Positions 49,814-58,109 of a stretch of 58,109 nucleotides of DNA are shown here, piece by piece. The DNA is from an uncultured Christensenellaceae bacterium (GTDB lineage: Bacteria; Bacillota; Clostridia; Christensenellales; Borkfalkiaceae): contig CAJUKK010000003.1 in NCBI GenBank assembly GCA_910586985.1, positions 1 to 58,109 of the forward strand. The letters run 5' to 3'. Below the pieces are notes generated by a model. The model did not search any database and was not told where the DNA came from. It saw only the letters and a program-made list of their open reading frames with translations. Each line of letters begins with the position of its first letter. The first letter of the stretch is position 1. A program made the translations under genes and the position numbers.

Positions 49814-50910
49814 TCGGGCAGGGCAAGTTTTTGCACGGAATCGCGTTTTATGAGCACGGTGTGCAGGCGAATGACGGGCGGTTCGTTGTTTACGCCGTCG
49901 ATCTTACGAATGAGCGTTAAAAGCGCGGTTTTGGCGATCTCTGCAAAGTTTTGCGCCACCGTGGTGATCTCACGTTTTGCAGAAACTGTGAGATTGTCAA
50001 ATCCTGTGACGGAGAGGTCTTCGGGGACGCGCACGCCGCGTTCTTTCGCCGCCGCAATTACGGCGTGCGCGCTGAGATCGTTTACGCAGACGAGCGCAGT
50101 CGGCTTGGGATTGAGTTTTAAATAACTGTCGAAAAATTCTTCCGCAACGTTCATATCTGCAGTAGAGACGGACGACATCAGGGAATAAGTGCTGATCGCC
50201 GAGGCGGAGAAAAGAAAATCGTTGCCGATAGGAATGCCGTTATCGATGAGCGCGCGGCAATAACCTTCGAAACGGTCGTTTTCCGTCGGATAAAAGTGAT
50301 CGGAATAGGGAAAGAATCCGATACTGCGGTGCCCGCAGTCAATGAGGTATTTAACCATCATATACATGCCTCCGAAGTTATCGGAAGTGACGGTGGGCGC
50401 AAATAGCGCGTGCGAAGGGAAATCCATATACACGACGGGTATTTTTTGGATGGCAAATAGACTGATAACGTCGAGATTGCCTCCTTGCGAGAGGGGCATC
50501 AGAATGAGTCCCGCAATGTTTTCGGAAATGAGGTAGAGTAAAATTTCCCGTTCTTTTTCCGAACTGAGTTTGGAATCAAAGAAAGCTAGTTTAACGTTTT
50601 TCGATTTGGCAACTTGCGTGAGACTGTTTGTAAAACGGATGTCGAGATGATCGAACCCCGAAAATACGATGGCAATGAGCTTGTCTCCCGAAAAATTGAC
50701 AATACCGTTTAAAACGACGGTGCCGAGCCGTTTTTTTCGGAGTACGAGTCCGTCCGCTTTTAAAAGGTTGAGCGCGGTTTTTGCCGTAATCTTACTTACG
50801 CCGTATTGCGCGGCAAGTTGCGCCTCCGTCGGGAGTACCGTTCCTGCGGGGATATCGCCGCTCTTTATGCGATAATACAATTCCTTGTAAATACGTTTAT
50901 ACTTTTCCAT
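49801..50910 (-). CDS. GntR-type HTH fused to a LacI-type sensor domain
   Basis: 369 aa. N-terminal winged HTH (~1-70: IYKELYYRIKSGDIPAG, LAAQYGVSKITAKTALNLLKADGLVLRKKR) followed by a periplasmic-binding-protein sensor (FFPYSDHFYPTENDRFEGY ... TALVCVNDLSAHAVIAAAKERGVRVPEDLSVTGFDNL). This is the AraR/GntR-LacI chimera common for sugar loci. It probably senses a sugar or sugar phosphate and represses the divergent ABC importer and the isomerase operon. Predicted leaderless (see promoter at 50917-50945). Convergent with the aldolase gene, overlapping by 13 bases. Confidence 0.9.
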   Translation of the reverse strand: MEKYKRIYKELYYRIKSGDIPAGTVLPTEAQLAAQYGVSKITAKTALNLLKADGLVLRKKRLGTVVLNGIVNFSGDKLIAIVFSGFDHLDIRFTNSLTQVAKSKNVKLAFFDSKLSSEKEREILLYLISENIAGLILMPLSQGGNLDVISLFAIQKIPVVYMDFPSHALFAPTVTSDNFGGMYMMVKYLIDCGHRSIGFFPYSDHFYPTENDRFEGYCRALIDNGIPIGNDFLFSASAISTYSLMSSVSTADMNVAEEFFDSYLKLNPKPTALVCVNDLSAHAVIAAAKERGVRVPEDLSVTGFDNLTVSAKREITTVAQNFAEIAKTALLTLIRKIDGVNNEPPVIRLHTVLIKRDSVQKLALPDQAG

Positions 50911-50916
50911 ACGTGC

Positions 50917-50945
50917 ATTATATCAGTTCATATTCGCATTGTAAA
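50917..50945 (-). promoter_or_regulatory. Promoter of the GntR/LacI regulator, start site at the ATG (leaderless)
   Basis: Minus strand TTTACA (50945-50940), 17-bp spacer, TATAAT (50922-50917), GCACGT, then ATG (50910). The expected start is the A of the ATG. On the plus strand, TTCCGGAA (50951-50958) lies in the gap before the importer as a possible half operator. Confidence 0.7.
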
Positions 50946-51024
50946 CAAATTTCCGGAATTAAAATATATCTTAATCAAAATTTTTTTAGAAATACAGATG
51001 ATTTAAAGAAGCGGGGAGGCTGCC

Positions 51025-51945
51025 ATGAAGGGACGTTTAAAAGAAAAAAAGTTACTGAGGTCAATTTGGGCGCATCGGGCGCTGTATTCCATGTTGCTGC
51101 CCGGTATCATATGTCTGATTTTATTCAGCTACCTGCCTCTTTACGGAATTTTGATCGCCTTTCAGGATTATAAAATTTCCACGGGCGTCTTCGGCAGTCC
51201 GTGGGTGGGATTCGAACAGTTTGCAACGCTTTTTCGGGATCATGACTTCGCAATCGCGATCCGCAATACAGTTGCAATAAACCTTTTAAAACTTGTTTTC
51301 TGTTTCCCCGCGCCCATTTTATTTGCCATTATGCTCAGCGAGCTACGCATTGTCGGGATCAAAAAAGGTATTCAGACGCTTTCTTATTTACCGCACTTTT
51401 TTACTTGGGTCATCGTAGCGGGAATTTTCGGTGACCTGCTTGCGTCGGACGGCACGATCAATGCGATTCTCGGCTTATTCGGCGTAGAGCCTGTGCAGTT
51501 CTCAACGGAAGATTGGTTTTTCTGGCCGCTCATGGTAATTACGGGCACGTGGAAGGAGGGCGGCTGGAATGCGATCATCTATATTGCGGCGCTCTCCAAC
51601 GTCAATCCCGAGCTGTACGAGGCTTCGGAGATCGATGGGGCGGGGCGATTTGCAAAGATTCGCTACATCACTTTTCCCGCGCTCATGCCGACGCTCAGGA
51701 TTACCCTGCTGCTATCGGTTGCCGGGCTGTTCAATGCGGGATTCGATCAGATTTATCTTTTCCAGAACCCGCTCATTCTCGGCGTGGCGGAAGTGCTCGA
51801 TACGTATATCTACAAGTTCGGACTTTCCAACCGGATGTACTCGTACGCAACTGCTGCAGGACTCGTACAGTCTCTTGTCAACTTCACCATTTTGATTTCG
51901 GCGAATACGGCATGCAAAAAAATGACGGGTAGCGGGTTGTACTGA
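51025..51945 (+). CDS. ABC sugar importer permease, LplB type
   Basis: 306 aa, six membrane segments. The cytoplasmic EAA loop reads YEASEIDGAGRFAKIRYITFPAL, the contact for the shared ATPase. CUT1 family, used for di- and oligosaccharides. No ATPase gene is encoded in the locus, so a multitasking MsmK-like ATPase elsewhere is implied. GGGGAGG before ATG. Followed after 12 bases by the second permease. Confidence 0.93.
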   Translation: MKGRLKEKKLLRSIWAHRALYSMLLPGIICLILFSYLPLYGILIAFQDYKISTGVFGSPWVGFEQFATLFRDHDFAIAIRNTVAINLLKLVFCFPAPILFAIMLSELRIVGIKKGIQTLSYLPHFFTWVIVAGIFGDLLASDGTINAILGLFGVEPVQFSTEDWFFWPLMVITGTWKEGGWNAIIYIAALSNVNPELYEASEIDGAGRFAKIRYITFPALMPTLRITLLLSVAGLFNAGFDQIYLFQNPLILGVAEVLDTYIYKFGLSNRMYSYATAAGLVQSLVNFTILISANTACKKMTGSGLY

Positions 51946-51957
51946 GGAGGGACGGTC

Positions 51958-52938
51958 ATGCAGCAAAATATCATAATAATACTCTTACAAAAACTAAAAA
52001 GCATAGTCGCAGCGATCGGGCGGCGGATTGCCGAACGCTATCTGCGCTGGAAAAAGAAAAACACGATAGGGGAGCGCATCTTCGACGTATGCAATCTCAT
52101 CGCGCTCCTTTTTATCGGGTTTGTGTCGCTTTATCCGTTCTGGCAGATTGTTGCGGAGTCGTTCAATGAGCCGCTTGACGCTATGAAGGGAGGAATTTAT
52201 TTTTTTCCGCGTGAGTTCAGTCTCATTGCATATAAAACGGTGTTTGAAAATTCAAAGCTCGTGACCGCGTTTTTTATCTCGGTTGCCCGCACGGTCGCGG
52301 GAACGGTCGTCTCCATTATCGTAACGGGATTGCTTGCATACGCGCTTTCAAAACCCGCGCTCAAAGGCCGCAGATTCTTTTCGCTCATGTGCCTTGCAAC
52401 CATGTTTTTTTCCGGCGGGATGATTCCCACGTATCTCGTTATCAGTCAGCTCGGACTTATCGATAATTTTCTTGTATTTATTCTTCCGTGCGCGGTCAAC
52501 GTCTGGAACATGATTGTTTTGCGGACGTTTTTCGAAAATATTCCCGTCAGTCTCGAAGAATCCGCGCGCTTGGACGGAGCCGGCTGGTACCGTATCTTTT
52601 TCTCCATCGTGTTCCCGCTCTCCGCGCCGGCGATTGCAACCGTGTGTCTCTTTTTTGCGGTGGGGCAGTGGAGCGCATGGTTCGATGCCTATATCTACGT
52701 GCTCGACGCCGATTGGATGTATCCCATGCAGACGATTCTGATGCGCATCATCAACGGAAGCGCGATCTCGGGCGGGGATATTGTCGGCGGAGGAAACACG
52801 GGCGGCACGATCACCGTGACCGCAGATGCGATCAAGCTCGCAACGATCGTCGTGTCCACGGTGCCCATTCTTTGCGTGTATCCCTTCGTTCAAAAATACT
52901 TTGTCAAGGGCATGCTCGTAGGTTCGGTAAAAGAATGA
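51958..52938 (+). CDS. ABC sugar importer permease, LplC/YtcP type
   Basis: 326 aa. An unusual ~25-residue basic N-terminal extension (IVAAIGRRIAERYLRWKKKN) precedes six membrane segments. EAA loop LEESARLDGAGWYRIFFSIVFPL. Partner of the LplB-type permease; together they form the CUT1 channel. Confidence 0.93.
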   Translation: MQQNIIIILLQKLKSIVAAIGRRIAERYLRWKKKNTIGERIFDVCNLIALLFIGFVSLYPFWQIVAESFNEPLDAMKGGIYFFPREFSLIAYKTVFENSKLVTAFFISVARTVAGTVVSIIVTGLLAYALSKPALKGRRFFSLMCLATMFFSGGMIPTYLVISQLGLIDNFLVFILPCAVNVWNMIVLRTFFENIPVSLEESARLDGAGWYRIFFSIVFPLSAPAIATVCLFFAVGQWSAWFDAYIYVLDADWMYPMQTILMRIINGSAISGGDIVGGGNTGGTITVTADAIKLATIVVSTVPILCVYPFVQKYFVKGMLVGSVKE

Positions 52939-52968
52939 TCAAAATAAAAAAATGATCAAAATAAAAAA
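52935..52968. repeat. Exact 17-bp tandem duplication in the spacer before the binding protein
   Basis: 52935-52951 and 52952-52968 are identical (ATGATCAAAATAAAAAA twice), starting at the permease stop codon. It moves the Shine-Dalgarno of the binding-protein gene away from the permease stop. Confidence 0.9.
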
Positions 52969-52989
52969 ATGAGAAGGAGGATCTCTTTG

Positions 52990-54618
52990 ATGAAACATTT
53001 TGGCAAAAAGGCGGCGGCGCTCGGTATGAGCGTACTGCTTGGTACGGCGATGCTCGTTCCTTTTGCGGGGTGCAAGGACGATATCGACCTTGATTCCGAT
53101 CTGTCCCCGTTCGTACAGGAACAGCGCGAGAAATGGTATATCGGGCAGAACAAAAAACTTTCGTGGTATATCGGAATTAACTGGTGGTCGTACACGGAAG
53201 ACTGGGTAAGCTATCCCGTTTTAAAAGAGGTCTCTCAGATCACGGGCGTCATCCCCAAGACCTCGATCGCGCAGGACAACGACAATACGGCGCTCAAACT
53301 CCGCATGGCGAACAACAACCTGCCCGACCTTATCTCCGTCGGCGTGGACAGCGAATTACTCGAAGAGCTTATCGAGGGCGATTACGTATATTCTTATGGG
53401 GAGCTGATTGAAAAGTACTGCAAAGATTACGTATCAATGGACGAGTTTAAATCGTGGTGCGACGACAGTTATTGGAATTATACAGCCTGGCAGAGCGACA
53501 AATCGGAATACGACGGAAAGATATACGGACTTAACAGTTTTTATTATCCCGACGTTTCCGATTTGGGACAGCTCACTTTTAACGTAAAAGAGGACGTTTA
53601 CAAGGCGATCGGCAGTCCGGATATGAGCACCGAGGAGGGATTCGTTGCGGCTCTCCGTAAGGTGAAGGAGGCGTATCCCGATATGTATCCGCTATCCATT
53701 CCCGAATCATGGTATTATTGGATATTTGAAGAGGCGTTCGGCGTACTGCCCTATTACGTGACGGATGGCGGCGTGCAGATGCGCATTAAAGATCCCAAGT
53801 TCGAAAAGGCGCTCTTATTCTTACGCCAATTGTATGAGGAAAAACTCCTTGATCCGGACGTGTTCATCAAGGCGGACAAGACGACCGATCTTGCCGCCGG
53901 AAAAATTTTCTGTTATCCCGTTACTTATTGGGGATTGGATACGGTCAACGCGTCGCTCGGCGACGGAAAGGGGTTCGTGTGCGTCGAGCCGCTCCGAGGG
54001 AACGACGTGGGCGACAACGTTCGTTTTCAGGGTACGTCCCGCCGCGGTTGGACGACCACGCTTATCAGCAAGAAATGCGCCGATCCCGAGGCGGCGATCA
54101 AGTTCGTGCTCTACATGTTCAGTAAGGACGGAAATATGCTCGTCTGTTACGGTCATGAAAACGAGCACTATACGATTACGGAGGACAACAAGGTTAAGCG
54201 TACGGACGACGTTGTAAAACAGCGTGCGGAGAACCTTACGAAATTTGAAAAAGAGACGGGGATATTCACGCAACGGCTCTTTAACTATCCTTATTACGAC
54301 GAGGCTGAGACGCAGGATGAACGGACGCAAAATAACGTCGAAATGTCCTGTAAATATTGCTACGACAGTACGGTGTTCAGCTATCATATGTCGCCGAGTT
54401 CGACGACGCGTCTCGGCGGAATATCCGCGAAGGTCTGGGCAAAGTATAATACGCTCTGGCCGCAGATGGTAACGGCAAAGACGGAAGAGGATGCAAAAAG
54501 GGCGCTTTCAAATGCGATCGGCGAAATGAACGCGCTCGGACTTGCCGATCTCGAACGGTATTGGACGGAGCAATACGCAAAAAATATCGCGCAGTTCGGC
54601 GATCCTTTTGCGGAATAA
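52990..54618 (+). CDS. Extracellular solute-binding lipoprotein (LplA type)
   Basis: 542 aa. Lipoprotein signal with lipobox AGC (Cys28). Large substrate-binding protein of the LplA/YtcQ group: WYIGINWWSYTEDWVSYPV, DNDNTALKLRMANNNLPDLISV, YGLNSFYYPDVS, and a long C-terminal lobe. This group accompanies CUT1 permeases and binds complex or acidic oligosaccharides. The start at 52990 (9 bases after GGAGG) is preferred over the in-frame ATG at 52969. GGAGG follows the tandem repeat. Confidence 0.92.
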   Translation: MKHFGKKAAALGMSVLLGTAMLVPFAGCKDDIDLDSDLSPFVQEQREKWYIGQNKKLSWYIGINWWSYTEDWVSYPVLKEVSQITGVIPKTSIAQDNDNTALKLRMANNNLPDLISVGVDSELLEELIEGDYVYSYGELIEKYCKDYVSMDEFKSWCDDSYWNYTAWQSDKSEYDGKIYGLNSFYYPDVSDLGQLTFNVKEDVYKAIGSPDMSTEEGFVAALRKVKEAYPDMYPLSIPESWYYWIFEEAFGVLPYYVTDGGVQMRIKDPKFEKALLFLRQLYEEKLLDPDVFIKADKTTDLAAGKIFCYPVTYWGLDTVNASLGDGKGFVCVEPLRGNDVGDNVRFQGTSRRGWTTTLISKKCADPEAAIKFVLYMFSKDGNMLVCYGHENEHYTITEDNKVKRTDDVVKQRAENLTKFEKETGIFTQRLFNYPYYDEAETQDERTQNNVEMSCKYCYDSTVFSYHMSPSSTTRLGGISAKVWAKYNTLWPQMVTAKTEEDAKRALSNAIGEMNALGLADLERYWTEQYAKNIAQFGDPFAE

Positions 54619-54654
54619 TCGGTAGTATTCAATCGAAACGATAAGGAGGAAACA

Positions 54655-56172
54655 GTGTTATTTAAAAGTAAAAGAACAAGCGCAGTCTTTAGCGGAATGC
54701 TTGCGGCGGCGCTTACCGTATCGTCGGTTGCCGCATTGTTGCCGGCTACGTTGAAAGCGGACGCCGCGGGCGGTACGACGTACGCGGCATACGGTACCGC
54801 GACGGTCGATGCGGAGAAAGACGAACGTTATAACGAAACGATGTTCGTCGAATTAGGTACGGACAAGACGGCTCGCGTAGAAGTATACGCGCTTTGGGAC
54901 TACGATCATATTTACGTGTATGCAGACGTCTGGGATCGGACGGTCTCCCATATCGATCCCGCGATTTTTCCCAATACGCCTTGGTATTCGGACAGCCTCG
55001 AGATTTTTATCGACCGTACGCTTTCCCGCTCAACCGACAACAACATGCCCTACGGCAATGCGCAGATACGCGTCGATACCGACAATAATCTCTCGGGTAT
55101 GGTCGGCGGCGTTATCTGGGCGGGCAGAGAAAATAACTTTGAGGGAAGAGCCGCGCGTTCCGCGGCAAAGGTATGGGAGGATGCGAGCGGTTACAGCGTG
55201 GAGATCGCCATACCGACGTCAATCGTCGCGCCCGACGGAGTAACGTACAGCGTCGGTTTCGATCGCTCCGAAGGAGCAAAGGACAATCGCGGCTCGATCG
55301 GTTACGATCTGATGCTCAATAACGCAATCGACGCTACGACGCGCGAGGATACTTACACTTGGAGTTCGGGCGTAGGCGCGCCTGCGGGTTGGAATACGCT
55401 TATCCTAATGGACGATGTGCCCGAGGAATTGCGCGAGCAGGGTAGCGAAAGGGTCGTCGTGCTCGGGAATACCAACGTGGCGGCGGGCGCGCTCGCGTAT
55501 ACCGATACCGTCTATGCGTTCAGCGAGTACTTTTATCAGGCGGTCGATAATAATTTCGATACGTATGCGCAGGGACTCTCCGAATTTTGGTCGATGACGG
55601 TTGATTTCCGCTTTGAGGTAGAAATTGCCGGCGTCGTTGTCAAAACGCATAAGGATATTTATCCTTCGGGATTTAAAATTTCCTATTATAATTCTACTTA
55701 CAACGAGTGGGAGACGCTGTGGGAAGAGGAAAAAAACTTGGGCGGCGAAGTGATGCGCTGTACGGTTGCAGATCAGATCGGCAAGTACTATATCACCGGC
55801 GAGACGGTCACAACGCGCAAGATCAGATTCGAACCGACGGGGACAATCATGAACGGTAACGACACGTATTCGTACGCGCTGTGCGAGTTTCAGGCGTTTA
55901 CGCCCGACCGAAGTCAAACGGTGACGAAGGTTTCCACCAAGAAACTTCCTTTCGACACGGAGATTCCTGCAGGCGGCGGCGCGGTGAGCGAAGAGGTAAA
56001 GGAGAGCGACCGCGTGACTGCGGAGTATACGCCCAAAGAGCTATTGACTGAGACGGCAAAAATACCTGATCGCACGGTACTGTACGTGTGTTCTGGTGTA
56101 TCAGGAGGAATATTGATACTTTCTGCAGGGGGATTTCTTTTAATCAAACGCAAAGGGAGAAAAGAAAAATGA
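54655..56172 (+). CDS. Secreted, membrane-anchored carbohydrate-binding protein (CBM9-like + discoidin-like)
   Basis: 505 aa, GTG start after AAGGAGGA. Signal peptide to about residue 38 (LKADAAGG). Residues ~40-250 resemble CBM9/DOMON-type sugar-binding modules: VEVYALWDYDHIYVYADVWD, YSDSLEIFIDRT, SVEIAIPT. Residues ~265-425 look like an F5/8 type C (discoidin) fold ending YALCEFQAFTP. The C-terminus has one membrane segment (TVLYVCSGVSGGILILSAGG) and KRKGRKEK, anchoring it with the domains outside. No catalytic domain. Linked to the importer, so it may capture the substrate at the surface. Confidence 0.75.
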   Translation: MLFKSKRTSAVFSGMLAAALTVSSVAALLPATLKADAAGGTTYAAYGTATVDAEKDERYNETMFVELGTDKTARVEVYALWDYDHIYVYADVWDRTVSHIDPAIFPNTPWYSDSLEIFIDRTLSRSTDNNMPYGNAQIRVDTDNNLSGMVGGVIWAGRENNFEGRAARSAAKVWEDASGYSVEIAIPTSIVAPDGVTYSVGFDRSEGAKDNRGSIGYDLMLNNAIDATTREDTYTWSSGVGAPAGWNTLILMDDVPEELREQGSERVVVLGNTNVAAGALAYTDTVYAFSEYFYQAVDNNFDTYAQGLSEFWSMTVDFRFEVEIAGVVVKTHKDIYPSGFKISYYNSTYNEWETLWEEEKNLGGEVMRCTVADQIGKYYITGETVTTRKIRFEPTGTIMNGNDTYSYALCEFQAFTPDRSQTVTKVSTKKLPFDTEIPAGGGAVSEEVKESDRVTAEYTPKELLTETAKIPDRTVLYVCSGVSGGILILSAGGFLLIKRKGRKEK

Positions 56173-58109
56173 AACACACGGGAAAAGTGATGGGCGCGGC
56201 GTTGTTGCTTGGAACAATCGGTATGTTGTGCGGCGGGATCGTACAGCTGCATGCAGACGCGGAAGCGTCGCCCGACTGGATCAAAATCACGGCGACTTCG
56301 AAGTACGTGTATACGGTGGACGCAAGCGGAGCACAGAGTCCGTTCGTCTTTAATACGGGTAACAACGCGCATCAGAAATCGGTTGTTGTCGATCTCGGCA
56401 GAAACGGCGACGGAACGGATGAAATTGATCAATGTTACGTCCTGTCCAAAATTCAGGTGGCGAGCACGGCAAATATTTCCAATCCTATTAAGGTAGAAGT
56501 TTCCGTCGACGACAATAAGTATATTGAGGTGCTGAATTCAACGGGACTTACGGGCGGATGGAAATCAGAAAATTTTTCTTCGGAAGTCAATGCGCGGTAT
56601 GTGAAAATCACGGCAACGGACGCATGGGCAACGTTTTGGGGAGATAATCCGTTTTCTTTTTACGGTTATGCGGGAGAGCTTGCTCCGAATACCGATCCGG
56701 AGGGATTGACGCTTGTAGGCGTCGAAACGGACATGGTATATCCCATGGTCAAGGGCGACACGTTTCAGCTTAATGCGCAAATGAAAAATCTGACGGGCGA
56801 GGGAGAGATCAGTTATGCTCTCGCAGAAGAGACCGGCGGGGTTACGCTCTCGGAAACAGGATTGCTTACAATCGGCGCTGCCGGCGACGGCACGACGGAA
56901 TACACCGTTACTGCATCCGTTCCCAATCCGGGAGATGCAGACGCGCCGTATACGGCGAGTATGAAGTTTGTTATCCTCGAAGAGGAGCTTGCAATGTATT
57001 CGACCTATTATAAGATAAGCGAAACGTACGATCTTCTCGACTATGTGTCGCTTGATATGGCGCGCGTATTCGGCAAAGGGGATATGGAGTATTCCATAGA
57101 CGGGACGACGTATGTTCCCTTTACAACGAACGAAAAACTTTCGTCTCCCGTTACGGCAAGATACATTAAGACGGATAATGATTTTGCGCTTTACGGCGTT
57201 TCTGACGCGCTTCCCGTTGCGGGAGTTGCGAGCGAAGATATAAACGGGTTCTTCCCTTCCAACCCGTTGGAAAATATCAAGGACGGAGACCTGCTTACCT
57301 CGGCGCAGACGCCGAACGGGAATCTGCTCGGCGAGGGCGACGTGCTTGGCAGTATCACGATCGAGCTTGACGGCTATTACCGGATCAACGCCGTGCGCGT
57401 GTTCTCGATGTGGAATTCCGTTGCAAGCGGATTTATTTCCTATTCGCTGGACGGTGAAACTTTTACGGGAAAGACGGATTTGAATTTCCGCTATGTTGCA
57501 TGTCAGCTCGGAGACGACCGCTCGGAGTATATGGATATCGCGGTTCCCGCAGGTACGGTTGCGGCAAAGTATGTGCGTCTCAACATTACGGGCAAGAGTA
57601 CGTCGCAAACGTTTGCGGCGGTAAGAGAGTTTAACGCTTACGGTGAAAAAATGCCCGACGTTGCAATCGCCTACAACGCTAACGCAACGGACGAAGTAAC
57701 GGGTATGCCGCTAGGCGGCAAAATTGCATTCGGCGCGCTCCTCGAAACGCCCGCGTCTCCTGTTCGTAAAGATTACGTTTTCAAGGGTTGGTATAAGGAC
57801 GGAGATTGCGAAGAAGAATTTGATTTTTCCGCGCCTTTATTCGAAGATACGACGCTGTACGCGAAGTGGAACGCGCTTTACACGGTCACGTTTGAAACGA
57901 ACGGCGGTTCTGCGGTTGCGGCGGAGACGGTGGAAAACGGCAACGCGCTTGCAGAGCCGCAAGTTCCGATAAAAGACGGGTTTGCGTTTAAAGGGTGGTA
58001 TGCGAACGAAGAATTGACAAAAGCATACGATTTTACGGCGACGGTTACAAAGAGTACGACGCTGTACGCGAAGTGGAACGCGCTTTACACGGTCACGTTT
58101 GAAACGAAC
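56169..58109 (+). CDS. Large secreted surface protein with discoidin-like domains and Flg_new/InlB-type repeats (runs off window)
   Basis: At least 647 codons, open to the window edge. ATG overlaps the stop of the preceding gene (ATGA) with GGGAGA upstream. Signal peptide to ~33. Residues ~35-180: first discoidin-like domain (RYVKITATDAWATFWG). ~185-275: Ig-like (GLLTIGAAGDGTTEYTVTASVP). ~360-495: second discoidin-like domain (YRINAVRVFSMWNS ... VRLNITGKS ... VREFNAYGE). From ~500: Listeria-Bacteroides (Flg_new) repeats, YVFKGWYKDGD ... TTLYAKWNALYTVTFETNGG, with unit 69 aa. Probably part of a larger adhesin or glycan-degrading protein. The catalytic part, if any, is outside the window. Confidence 0.85.
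   Translation, partial: MKHTGKVMGAALLLGTIGMLCGGIVQLHADAEASPDWIKITATSKYVYTVDASGAQSPFVFNTGNNAHQKSVVVDLGRNGDGTDEIDQCYVLSKIQVASTANISNPIKVEVSVDDNKYIEVLNSTGLTGGWKSENFSSEVNARYVKITATDAWATFWGDNPFSFYGYAGELAPNTDPEGLTLVGVETDMVYPMVKGDTFQLNAQMKNLTGEGEISYALAEETGGVTLSETGLLTIGAAGDGTTEYTVTASVPNPGDADAPYTASMKFVILEEELAMYSTYYKISETYDLLDYVSLDMARVFGKGDMEYSIDGTTYVPFTTNEKLSSPVTARYIKTDNDFALYGVSDALPVAGVASEDINGFFPSNPLENIKDGDLLTSAQTPNGNLLGEGDVLGSITIELDGYYRINAVRVFSMWNSVASGFISYSLDGETFTGKTDLNFRYVACQLGDDRSEYMDIAVPAGTVAAKYVRLNITGKSTSQTFAAVREFNAYGEKMPDVAIAYNANATDEVTGMPLGGKIAFGALLETPASPVRKDYVFKGWYKDGDCEEEFDFSAPLFEDTTLYAKWNALYTVTFETNGGSAVAAETVENGNALAEPQVPIKDGFAFKGWYANEELTKAYDFTATVTKSTTLYAKWNALYTVTFETN
57848..58109 (+). repeat. 207-bp tandem repeat inside the surface-protein gene, cut by the window edge
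   Basis: A 55-base stretch at 57848-57902 recurs exactly at 58055-58109, the very last base. The offset of 207 bases equals 69 codons, one Flg_new repeat. The array probably continues beyond the window. Confidence 0.9.

Noticed and set aside
1..58109. CRISPR arrays, insertion sequences, phage integrase or attachment sites, tRNA genes
   Set aside because: No spaced direct repeats, transposase motifs or cloverleaf-like sequences were recognised by eye.

Overview
The window looks like a 58 kb contig from a low-to-mid-GC Firmicute of class Clostridia, probably gut-associated. The evidence is spmA/spmB spore-maturation genes, a Bacillus/Clostridium-like gene order (yaaO-holB-ricT-trmN6-rsmI ... 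metG-tatD-ksgA), QueT under a preQ1 riboswitch, pyruvate phosphate dikinase, DUF4250 and DUF6144 proteins, and standard TTGACA/TATAAT promoters with strong Shine-Dalgarno sites. A Christensenellales-like lineage is only a guess from codon style. Both ends fall in sequence that breaks assemblies: the left end lies inside a 5S rRNA gene and the right end inside a 207-bp tandem repeat. The window is therefore probably a complete contig bounded by repeats.

Layout. 0-2.1 kb: 3' end of an rRNA operon, a flavin-binding PPOX gene coupled to a broken DUF6144 gene, and a nucleoside phosphorylase. 2.1-7.2 kb: two divergent FtsX/MacB-type ABC modules on either side of a TetR gene with a clear palindromic operator. 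7.2-13.3 kb: MarR-DegV operon with two matching operators, a lipoprotein, a MarR-controlled Ntn amidohydrolase, DUF4250, a HAD hydrolase and orphans. 13.3-15.4 kb: queT behind a preQ1-I riboswitch, a leaderless 85-aa gene, and a double-HTH XRE regulator. 15.5-34 kb: housekeeping block with Lrp + aminotransferase, greA-lysS, the yaaO-holB-ricT cluster, a ferredoxin, trmN6-rsmI, an O-antigen ligase-like protein, spmAB, metG-tatD-rSAM-ksgA. 34-45.8 kb: lipoprotein with a G9 promoter, ppdK, a MerR pseudogene, a PyrE-like phosphoribosyltransferase, grpE-dnaK-dnaJ without hrcA, YjbR, flavoprotein, DUF3737. 45.8-47.3 kb: AT-rich patch with one orphan membrane protein. 47.4-58.1 kb: a sugar locus (PfkB kinase, D-lyxose-isomerase-like cupin, class II aldolase; GntR/LacI hybrid regulator; Lpl-type ABC importer; two secreted carbohydrate-binding-type surface proteins).

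The most notable signals are as follows. (i) Three well-formed promoters lie exactly six bases upstream of the ATG (at 14593 minus, 25176 plus and 50910 minus), which predicts leaderless mRNAs in a genome whose other genes use strong Shine-Dalgarno sites. (ii) A run of nine G residues lies inside the 17-bp spacer of a lipoprotein promoter, a potential phase-variation switch. (iii) A MarR gene has two copies of the same 20-bp palindrome, one of them built into the upstream terminator hairpin. (iv) The sugar locus pairs an isomerase/kinase/aldolase route with a transporter and surface-binding proteins of unknown substrate. All functional statements come from reading translated motifs; no database search was run.
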